The notes under the pieces were generated by a model. The model saw nothing but the letters and a program-made list of their open reading frames with translations. It made no database searches and was not told the origin of the DNA. 5,199 nucleotides of DNA from Gammaproteobacteria bacterium (GTDB taxonomy: Bacteria > Pseudomonadota > Gammaproteobacteria > Tenderiales > Tenderiaceae), in contig JAJRWO010000252.1 in NCBI GenBank assembly GCA_024276775.1, positions 1 to 5,199 on the forward strand, in the 5' to 3' direction. Positions within the stretch are counted from its first letter, which is position 1. The number at the start of each line of letters is the position of its first letter. Positions 1-4,594 of this stretch are shown piece by piece. Made by a program: the position numbers and the translations under genes.

Positions 1-127
1 CCGCCCCTCGCGGGTTGGCCCTTGCCATTCGCTAGTAGTTATCGTCTACTAACAACACGGTGTTCGACGGTGATCTTCCTACAGAGGACTTTCACCTCAT
101 TAGTTCATGCCCATGCTGGGCGTACAC
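1..127 (-). mobile_element. 5' end of a group II intron (partial, runs off left edge)
   Basis: Read on the minus strand, the segment starts GTGTACGCCC at 127, close to the GUGYG start typical of bacterial group II introns. It then shows short stems expected of intron domain I: GCCC-AGCAT-GGGC, then GAGG-TGAAAGT-CCTC (a GUGAAAGUC-like element is a hallmark near the intron 5' end), then TAGTA...TACTA. No intron-encoded reverse transcriptase is visible because the body would lie left of base 1. A 60-codon plus-strand reading frame across this region (22-204) is best seen as a shadow of the RNA element. The intron class cannot be fixed from 127 bases. The intron call rests on motif recognition from memory, so confidence is moderate. 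It could also be a 5' fragment only. Confidence 0.55.
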
Positions 128-130
128 AAG

Positions 131-211
131 ACAAATCAAACGGACAGTTTAAAGCGTCACTTTTTTTGCTTGCGCAAAAACGTGCCTCTTTAAATTGCCG
201 CTGATTTTATG
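131..211. repeat. Long imperfect inverted repeat, possible decayed attC site or intron target stem-loop
   Basis: The left arm (about 131-160) and right arm (about 181-211) are imperfectly complementary. The best-matched core is TTTAAAG at 148-154 against CTTTAAA at 188-194, with partial matches on both sides. Between them, TTTTTGC-TTGC-GCAAAAA forms a perfect 7-bp inner stem. The whole could fold into an 80-nt hairpin with unpaired bases, the general architecture of integron attC sites. It lies directly against the putative intron 5' boundary at 127. Some group IIC introns are known to insert just 3' of attC or terminator-like stem-loops, and on the minus strand this hairpin is exactly in the 5' exon. 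A canonical attC core (GTTRRRY) is not clear at the right end (GATTTTATG), so the attC label is only a hypothesis. The inverted repeat itself is seen directly. Confidence 0.45.
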
Positions 212-225
212 AAGGTAGCTTTCAC

Positions 226-846
226 CTGGATGATATTCGCCACATTCATGAGGATGAAGCGTTGCGCACTGTACTGGCAAGACACTCCCCCAAGCGACCA
301 CCGTCGGGGATTGGCTGAGGCGAATGGGTGATCAGCCGCACATCCAGGATGCTTGGATAGAGGTTAATAAAGCCCTGTTACAGCCCGCCTTACACCACTG
401 CAAAAAAGTGACACTGGATATTGATGCCACAGAGATTGTTGCTGATAAAGCTGATGCGCAGTGGACGTACAACAAGAACACTAACAGTAGGCGCTTTAGG
501 CGAAGGCAATATGCCCATGGTCGGGCATATTGCACAAACCGGGCAGGTGGTGGTGGTCGATTTTCGCTAAGGCAATATAGCGCCCGCGAAGGATAACCTG
601 GCATTTATCAAGCAATGCCAACAGTCGCTCCCTGAAGGTTGTCTTTTGGATGCCCTGCGTATTGATGCGTCGGGCTAGCAAACAAAAATCATTGAATATT
701 GCGATGAGCACAGCATCGACTATGCGATTCGCACCAAAACCAGCGCGGCCATGCGGGCACAGATTGATGCGGCGTTAGAGCAAGTGCTTATCGCACTACA
801 GGAGTTTGAGCCGCCGCCAATTTTAAGAAGCTTACGACACAAATGA
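226..846 (+). pseudogene. IS1380-family transposase remnant, frameshifted and truncated
   Basis: Three reading-frame segments join into one DDE transposase of IS1380 type. Segment 1 (226 to about 290) reads LDDIRHIHEDEALRTVL. After a frameshift near 290-305, segment 2 (about 303-473) reads VGDWLRRMGDQPHIQ, then LDIDATEI with the first catalytic Asp, then DAQWTYNKN. A second shift within 474-505 leads to segment 3 (505-846), reading MPMVGHIAQTGQVVVVDF and RIDASG, the RxDSG-like region carrying the second acidic residue, and then YAIRTKTSAAMRAQIDAAL. Segment 3 contains in-frame stops at 568 (GAA to TAA expected) and 676 (TAC/TAT to TAG expected). The N-terminal portion and the whole C-terminal third with the last catalytic Glu are missing, and family resemblance fades after about 783. 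No terminal inverted repeats could be assigned. It is certainly non-functional and once moved as an insertion sequence. Confidence 0.85.
506..533. repeat. Perfect 11-bp inverted repeat inside the dead transposase
   Basis: GCAATATGCCC (506-516) and GGGCATATTGC (523-533) are perfect reverse complements around a 6-base spacer. The site coincides with the second frame disruption of the IS1380 remnant. A related 10-base string, AAGGCAATAT, occurs at 503-512 and again at 569-578. The right arm encodes the expected transposase residues GHIA, whereas the left arm departs from the expected coding sequence just upstream of MPM. The left arm is therefore the altered side. Confidence 0.8.
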
Positions 847-1030
847 CGGTTCTACAGGATAAATCCGTCCAAAGTGGCCACATATGCTGAATAGAGGCTC
901 CGAGGAACGGTTTTTTGACTAAACTTCTCAGTTACTCGCGCTGTGATGACCCGTAATAAAACTTGAAGGGAGATTCAAAGGCCCTTGGAGTCCTGGTGAA
1001 ACCCTATCTGGGGATTTGGGCAACAATTTA
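847..1030. other. Unassigned intergenic stretch between the IS remnant and the tRNA unit
   Basis: No reading frame with recognisable family features, no RNA gene and no convincing terminal inverted repeat could be identified here. It probably contains further eroded mobile-element DNA, since the transposase C-terminal third should have followed, but none of the three forward frames shows IS1380 C-terminal motifs. Confidence 0.5.
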
Positions 1031-1033
1031 GAG

Positions 1034-1070
1034 TGTTATTTCTACTTAAGCTTTGCTATACTACGCCCCG
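1034..1070 (+). promoter_or_regulatory. Promoter of tRNA-Thr with GC-rich discriminator
   Basis: A good -10 hexamer, TATACT, sits at 1057-1062. It is followed by a GC-rich discriminator (ACGCCCCG, 1063-1070) immediately before the mature tRNA 5' end at 1075. GC-rich discriminators are typical of stable-RNA promoters under stringent (ppGpp) control. The -35 element is poor: only TGTTAT at 1034-1039 lies at 17-bp spacing. The predicted transcript start is about 1069-1071, giving a leader of only a few bases. Confidence 0.6.
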
Positions 1071-1074
1071 TGCT

Positions 1075-1150
1075 GCTGACGTAGCTCAGCTGGTAGAGCA
1101 GCTGATTTGTAATCAGCCGGTCGTCTGTTCGAATCAGATCGTCAGCTCCA
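1075..1150 (+). tRNA. tRNA-Thr (anticodon UGU)
   Basis: A complete cloverleaf of 76 nt including the encoded CCA. The acceptor stem GCTGACG (1075-1081) pairs with CGTCAGC (1140-1146), with discriminator T1147 and CCA at 1148-1150. The D arm is GCTC/GAGC with a GG in the loop. The anticodon stem GCTGA/TCAGC encloses the 7-base loop TTTGTAA, which puts anticodon TGT at 1108-1110 and decodes ACA threonine codons. The T arm has the loop TTCGAAT closed by GTCTG/CAGAT with one G-U pair. Every element is intact, so it should be functional despite the mobile-element debris upstream. It has its own promoter and terminator and appears monocistronic. Confidence 0.97.
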
Positions 1151-1156
1151 TTATTC

Positions 1157-1189
1157 AAGAATCTAGCCTTTCGGGCTAGATTCTTTTTT
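1157..1189 (+). terminator. Intrinsic terminator after tRNA-Thr
   Basis: AAGAATCTAGCC (1157-1168) and GGCTAGATTCTT (1174-1185) form a perfect 12-bp stem with loop TTTCG. A run of Ts through 1189 completes a classical Rho-independent terminator. It begins only 6 bases after the CCA end. Confidence 0.93.
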
Positions 1190-1288
1190 AGTTTTAGCCC
1201 CTTCAAAATCCCGCATCGAGCATAATTATTTACTCAAAGAGATTGAGCAGCCTCATCATATCAATCAACAAACTGAAATAATCCCCGG

Positions 1289-1626
1289 ATCGGTCATGAA
1301 ATGCTGAAACATTCCAAACGCACCATATTGATCGCTGCGGGCATCATTACCTATAGAACACCATGAAAAATAGGATGAAACAGGTTATCCTTAGTAGGCT
1401 TAAGGGTGAAAATATTCATATCTTTGCGCGTATTATTGCCGTGGCAGATGTATTTGACGCCTTTTTTTCAGAGCGTGTTTATAAAAAGCCATGGTCAATA
1501 GAAAAAACAATCAGCTGGATGAAGGAGCAGAGCGGTAACCATTTTGACCCAAGCCTGATTGATATCTTTCTTGAAAATGTAGATTTGTTCGTTACCCTAT
1601 ATAATCAATATACGGCCGAAAAGTAG
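1289..1626 (+). pseudogene. HD-GYP domain (c-di-GMP phosphodiesterase) remnant
   Basis: This is the C-terminal half of an HD-GYP domain, the metal-dependent hydrolase fold that degrades cyclic di-GMP and is usually fused to response-regulator receiver domains (RpfG type). Frame 2 from 1289 reads IGHEMLKHSKRTILIAAG. After an extra base near 1355 the next frame reads YEHHEK, then a stop at 1371-1373 where Trp is expected, then DETGYP, with Glu where the Gly of WDG is expected. An extra T at 1392 shifts again into KGENIHIFARIIAVADVFDAFFSERVYKKPW and on to a normal-looking C-terminus ending at TAG 1624-1626. The last part alone is open from an ATG at 1363 (87 codons), but that ATG lies inside the HHE motif and has no ribosome site, so it is not a real start. 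The HD dyad and any N-terminal domain are absent. The region is visibly more AT-rich than the moxR region. Confidence 0.88.
1578..1605 (+). promoter_or_regulatory. Candidate promoter for ppiC inside the HD-GYP remnant
   Basis: A perfect -10 consensus TATAAT lies at 1600-1605. A partial -35 (TGTAGA, 1578-1583; three of six matches) sits upstream with 16-bp spacing. Transcription would start near 1612, about 40 bases before the ppiC start codon. The region is AT-rich, so a chance match is possible. A promoter is nevertheless needed here, because the tRNA terminator at 1157-1189 blocks readthrough and the upstream gene is dead. Confidence 0.4.
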
Positions 1627-1653
1627 ACTGACTTAAATTTAAGGAGAAGCATT

Positions 1654-1935
1654 GTGACAAAAGCAACAGCAAGGCATTTATTAGTAGAAACTGAAACACA
1701 GTGCAACGAAATAAAGGCTCAGATAGAAAGTGGTGCTGATTTCGTAGCCCAGGCCAAACAACACTCAAAGTGCCCTTCGGGCCAGCAGGGTGGTGACCTG
1801 GGCGAATTTGGACCCGGTATGATGGTACCTGAGTTTGATGCGGTTGTTTTCTCTGCCCCCTTGAATGAAGTACAAGGGCCTGTACAGACTCAATTTGGTT
1901 ATCATCTGCTGGAAGTGATTAGCCGGACAGAATAA
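1654..1935 (+). CDS. ppiC: PpiC-type parvulin peptidyl-prolyl cis-trans isomerase
   Basis: A 93-residue single-domain parvulin, the same length as E. coli PpiC, with no signal peptide, so cytoplasmic. It catalyses cis-trans isomerisation of peptidyl-prolyl bonds during folding. The active-site set of the family is complete: His8 (ARHLL), Cys40 (HSKCPSG), Met57 and Phe61 (MMVPEFD) and His84 (QFGYH). The GGDLGEFGPG turn at 46-55 and the final FGYHLLEV strand are typical. The start is the GTG at 1654, chosen because AAGGAG (1641-1646) lies 7 bases upstream and because translation from it gives the full domain. It follows the dead HD-GYP gene by 27 bp and precedes the 25-residue-repeat protein gene by 41 bp, with no terminator between, so the two may share a transcript. 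Confidence 0.96.
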   Translation: MTKATARHLLVETETQCNEIKAQIESGADFVAQAKQHSKCPSGQQGGDLGEFGPGMMVPEFDAVVFSAPLNEVQGPVQTQFGYHLLEVISRTE

Positions 1936-1976
1936 ATACGTCAGTTTGATCGAAATAACAAAGGGGTTTTAAAGAG

Positions 1977-2552
1977 ATGAGCGAACAACAGTTCCAAATT
2001 CTGGTCAACGGCACACTGACTGAAGGCGTCCAGCTTGAGCACGTTAAACAAAATGTCGCCACACTTTTTAAAACCAGCGTTGACAAGGTCGCCCCCATGT
2101 TTTCTGGCCGCAAGTTAGCGGTAAAAAAAGGCTTGGACAAACAAACTGCCTTAAAATATAAAGCTGCCATCAACAATGCAGGACTGGCAGCTACAGTCAT
2201 CGCCATGGCTGACGAAACAACCACCAATATCACTTTGGCAGCCACTGGCAGCACCATAGACTACACCCCAGCGGCTGCACCGGCAAATATAGACACCAGC
2301 GACCTTGTGATGGATGCCGCAGGTGCAACGCTTGTTGAACCAAGCACCATCCCAGAGCCTGACATTGATACCCATCAGATAAGCATAGGCTCAGTCGGCG
2401 AAGATGTGATGCAGTACGAGGCGATCCCAGATGCCGATATCAACACCGACAATCTCTCCATGGCCGAAGTCGGCGAGGACATAATGACATATGAAAAAGT
2501 GATATCCGCTGATATTGATACCCGTCATTTAAAGCTAGACTCAATCACATAA
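1977..2552 (+). CDS. Uncharacterised 191-residue protein with a C-terminal 25-residue tandem repeat
   Basis: I cannot assign a function. Residues 1-78 form a compact alpha/beta-looking domain: a strand FQILVNGTL, a helix VKQNVATLF, then FSGRKLAVKKGLDKQTALKYKAAINNAGLAA. The pattern 'FSG.....KKGLD..TA.KY...' followed by 'AG' recurs in small proteobacterial proteins of unknown function, by recollection only. After an Ala/Thr-rich linker (79-103) come tandem repeats starting at residues 104, 129, 154 and 179 with an exact 25-residue period. Each opens with a (D/N)I(D/N)T element, and the two middle units carry VGED(V/I)M.YE. The last unit is cut after 13 residues by the stop codon. The repeats are acidic. 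No signal peptide or membrane segment is seen. The start ATG at 1977 has AAGGGG (1961-1966) and AAAGAG (1971-1976) upstream. It probably shares a transcript with ppiC. Confidence 0.88.
   Translation: MSEQQFQILVNGTLTEGVQLEHVKQNVATLFKTSVDKVAPMFSGRKLAVKKGLDKQTALKYKAAINNAGLAATVIAMADETTTNITLAATGSTIDYTPAAAPANIDTSDLVMDAAGATLVEPSTIPEPDIDTHQISIGSVGEDVMQYEAIPDADINTDNLSMAEVGEDIMTYEKVISADIDTRHLKLDSIT
2286..2549 (+). repeat. 75-bp coding tandem repeat (3.5 copies)
   Basis: DNA units at 2286-2360, 2361-2435, 2436-2510 and a partial unit at 2511-2549 encode the 25-residue repeats of the preceding protein. The two central units are most alike. The first is diverged, retaining NIDTSDL and the spacing but not VGED. 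The period is constant at the protein level, while the bases have diverged. This points to an old, selected repeat rather than a recent slippage expansion. Confidence 0.75.
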
Positions 2553-2584
2553 TAGCTCAAAAATACCAACCAGAGAATTTTTCC

Positions 2585-2622
2585 AAAAAGTGTAAGGCGG
2601 CCACATCAATCACCTGCCACTT
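2585..2622 (-). terminator. Weak candidate terminator of the FGE-fold gene
   Basis: On the minus strand, AAGTG..AGG (from 2622 down) can pair with CCT..CACTT (ending 2588), with a two-base internal mismatch and a loop of about 18 bases. A short T-run (rc of 2585-2587 plus flanking) follows. It lies in the 109-bp convergent gap between the repeat-protein gene and the FGE-fold gene. The stem is interrupted and the loop is long, so this is only a suggestion. No better terminator is seen for either gene. Confidence 0.25.
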
Positions 2623-2661
2623 AGGAAGGGAAATCATATCAACGCGAGTTCACCCTGGCAA

Positions 2662-3477
2662 TCAACGCCCTAGCACTACCCGAAAACCATTGCTATTGTC
2701 CTCAAACTTGGCCTCATAGGTGCCACGCACAGTAGAACCGAGATAATTCGCCCGATTGGCCCAACCACCACCACGTAACACCCGTTGACTGCAATCACCG
2801 CCACTCCAAACCCGGCTATCGGATGGTGCGCCATTATAATCGTCATGCCAGCAATCCTGCACCCACTCCCAAACATTGCCGTACATATCGTACAAACCCC
2901 ATGGATTAGGCTGACCACGTCCCACTGCCTGAGTACCAATCCGGCTGTTGGCATCAAACCAGGCATAACGCGATAGCTGGCCTACATCGTCACCAAAAAA
3001 ATACGACCCTTTACTTCCGGCGCGCGCGGCGTATTCCCACTCTGCTTCTGTTGGCAAACGATACTTGTTGGTTCCCTCGATGCGGTTCAGTTCTTCGAGA
3101 AAGCTTTGTGTCTCCAGCCAGGTGACATTTTCCACTGGCCGACGCGGGTCTTTATAGTGGCTTGGATTAAAACCCATCACCGCTTGCCACTGGGCCTGGG
3201 TTACTTCGTGAGCCGCGATATGAAAGGAACCCACGTCAACGTCATGGGCCGGGGCACGCCCCGGAGCATTGTCGCCCATCACAAAACGACCGCCTGGCAA
3301 TTTCACCAAGCGCATGCCAATACTGTTATTGATCACTTCAAACACTTTTTGCAACTGCGGTTGCTCGTCCTGCTGCGTGCTCAGTGTCGCCAAACCACCC
3401 GCCACTGCCAACACCAGCAATACGGCGACCCCCCATCTGGTGATTTGCCGTCCTTCTGAATCCACCTGATCTGTCAT
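2662..3477 (-). CDS. Membrane-anchored SUMF1/FGE-fold protein lacking the catalytic cysteines
   Basis: A 271-residue protein. Residues 1-10 are a short polar head, and about 12-33 (RWGVAVLLVLAVAGGLATL) are one hydrophobic segment, a signal anchor or uncleaved signal. About 53-271 form a complete FGE-sulfatase (SUMF1) domain with GMRLVKLPGGRFVMGD, HEVTQAQWQAVMG, RLPTEAEWEYAARAG (140-154), WGLYDMYGNVWEWVQD, RVLRGGGW and the final NGFRVVLGR. The domain should sit in the periplasm. True formylglycine-generating enzymes have two Cys after RGGSW. Here those positions are Asn241 and Leu246, so sulfatase activation is unlikely, and a binding or other SUMF1-type role is more probable. Start: the frame stays open back to 3780, overlapping the divergent moxR, but AGGTG (3487-3483) lies 5 bases before the ATG at 3477. 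The adjacent ATG at 3480 is the alternative. It is transcribed divergently from the MoxR gene. Confidence 0.9.
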   Translation of the reverse strand: MTDQVDSEGRQITRWGVAVLLVLAVAGGLATLSTQQDEQPQLQKVFEVINNSIGMRLVKLPGGRFVMGDNAPGRAPAHDVDVGSFHIAAHEVTQAQWQAVMGFNPSHYKDPRRPVENVTWLETQSFLEELNRIEGTNKYRLPTEAEWEYAARAGSKGSYFFGDDVGQLSRYAWFDANSRIGTQAVGRGQPNPWGLYDMYGNVWEWVQDCWHDDYNGAPSDSRVWSGGDCSQRVLRGGGWANRANYLGSTVRGTYEAKFEDNSNGFRVVLGR

Positions 3478-3482
3478 CATTT

Positions 3483-3487
3483 CACCT
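3483..3487 (-). promoter_or_regulatory. Ribosome binding site deciding the FGE-fold gene start
   Basis: AGGTG on the minus strand is 5 bases from the ATG at 3477 and only 2 from the tandem ATG at 3480. The next upstream in-frame ATG (3519) has no purine-rich sequence before it. This places the start outside the moxR coding region. Confidence 0.6.
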
Positions 3488-3527
3488 ATGCTCCGGCCAA
3501 GCCGGATACCATTGACCATGTTACTAT

Positions 3528-3556
3528 TTGCTGCGCTAAAATAAGCGTCCGATAAT
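3528..3556 (+). promoter_or_regulatory. Candidate promoter of the MoxR/DUF58 operon
   Basis: TTGCTG (3528-3533) and GATAAT (3551-3556) are separated by 17 bp, giving a start near 3563 and a leader of about 29 bases before the MoxR ATG. An alternative in the same region is TTGACC (3512-3517) with TAAAAT (3537-3542) at a long 19-bp spacing. The 114-bp gap between the divergent genes must also hold the FGE-fold gene promoter. No clear minus-strand pair was found. Confidence 0.4.
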
Positions 3557-3591
3557 AGCGCGATCCCGGCCCTAACCACCAGTAGAAACCA

Positions 3592-4584
3592 ATGAGCGAA
3601 CCAACAGCTAGCACTACAAACGTTAATCATGGCCACAAACTGACCCGCCTGCGGCACCATATGCAGCATACCATCGTCGGCCAAAGCCAACTGATCGAGC
3701 GCCTGCTGGTTGGCTTGTTGGCTGATGGTCATTTGTTGTTGGAAGGCCTGCCTGGCCTGGCCAAGACCACCGCTGTTCACACGCTGGCCGATGGTATGGC
3801 ACTGAGTTTCCGCCGTATCCAGTTCACACCCGACCTGATTCCGGGCGACATCACCGGTGCTGATATCTTTTTACCCCAGGAAGGCGAATTTAAATTTATC
3901 GCAGGGCCAATCTTTAATGAAATAGTCTTGGCGGACGAGATCAACCGCGCCCCGCCCAAGGTGCAATCAGCGCTGTTGGAGGCGATGCAGGAACGCCAGG
4001 TCAGCACCGCTGGTGTCACACGGCGACTGCCAGAAATTTTTCAAGTCATCGCCACCCAGAACCCGCTCGAACATGAGGGCACTTACCCACTGCCTGAAGC
4101 ACAACTGGATCGATTTCTGATGAAAATTGAACTGGGTTATCCGCAACAAGACGACGAGCTGGAGATACTCAAACGGGAAACCGGGAAACTACAAAATGGC
4201 AGCCAACACAGTGGCCAGGCCGTACTGACTCCGGCTGAGATCATCGCCGCCCGCAACGAGGTCAACCACATTTTCATCGATGAGATGTTGCAGCGCTACA
4301 TCGTCACCCTGGTGAGCGCCACCCGCAGCCCCGGCAGTTGGATTCCAGCGGCCAAAGAGTGGCTGGCCTATGGTGCCTCACCACGGGCAACGCTGGCCCT
4401 GGCTCGTTGTGCCAAGGCGCAAGCCTATCTGCGCCAACGTGACTTTGTTGAACCCGCCGACATTATCGATCTGGCCTACGACGTACTGAATCACCGCATC
4501 GGCCTCAGCTTTGCCGCGCGTGCCGAAGGCATTAGCAGCCATCAGATCATTCAGCAACTTGTGGATGTCATCCCCGTCCCTTAA
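3592..4584 (+). CDS. MoxR-family AAA+ ATPase
   Basis: A 330-residue cytoplasmic AAA+ ATPase of the MoxR family, whose members act as chaperone-like remodelers of vWA-domain partners in metalloenzyme maturation and stress tolerance. The signature is full: VGQ near residue 30, Walker A GLPGLAKT (52-59), Walker B IVLADE (111-116) followed by INRAPPKVQSALLEAMQE, sensor 1 ATQNP (154-158), LPEAQLDRFLM with the putative arginine finger Arg174, and sensor 2 GASPRA (261-266). The C-terminal helical lid (about 210-330) includes FVEPADI and HRIGL. Length is normal for the family. The ATG at 3592 is preceded only by a weak site (AGTAGAA), but the first residues lead directly into the family's N-terminal helix. 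The DUF58 gene follows after 10 bp, the usual order in proteobacterial MoxR operons. Confidence 0.96.
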   Translation: MSEPTASTTNVNHGHKLTRLRHHMQHTIVGQSQLIERLLVGLLADGHLLLEGLPGLAKTTAVHTLADGMALSFRRIQFTPDLIPGDITGADIFLPQEGEFKFIAGPIFNEIVLADEINRAPPKVQSALLEAMQERQVSTAGVTRRLPEIFQVIATQNPLEHEGTYPLPEAQLDRFLMKIELGYPQQDDELEILKRETGKLQNGSQHSGQAVLTPAEIIAARNEVNHIFIDEMLQRYIVTLVSATRSPGSWIPAAKEWLAYGASPRATLALARCAKAQAYLRQRDFVEPADIIDLAYDVLNHRIGLSFAARAEGISSHQIIQQLVDVIPVP

Positions 4585-4594
4585 TTTTAGATTA

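Noticed and set aside
22..204. 60-codon plus-strand reading frame
   Set aside because: It crosses the antisense of the putative intron 5' end and the inverted repeat, has no ribosome site, and its composition follows RNA stem elements rather than coding.
991..1020. Possible IS terminal end (CCCTATCTGGGGATTTGGG)
   Set aside because: No matching inverted copy is present near the left end of the IS1380 remnant and no target duplication could be seen.
1919..2375. Minus-strand frames opposite ppiC and the repeat-protein gene
   Set aside because: They are antisense shadows of well-supported genes and lack family motifs or ribosome sites.
3481..3780. N-terminal extension of the FGE-fold frame by up to 101 residues
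   Set aside because: It would overlap the divergent MoxR gene through its Walker A region. A ribosome site supports the start at 3477, and the extra residues are a Gln/Ala-rich antisense translation of moxR.
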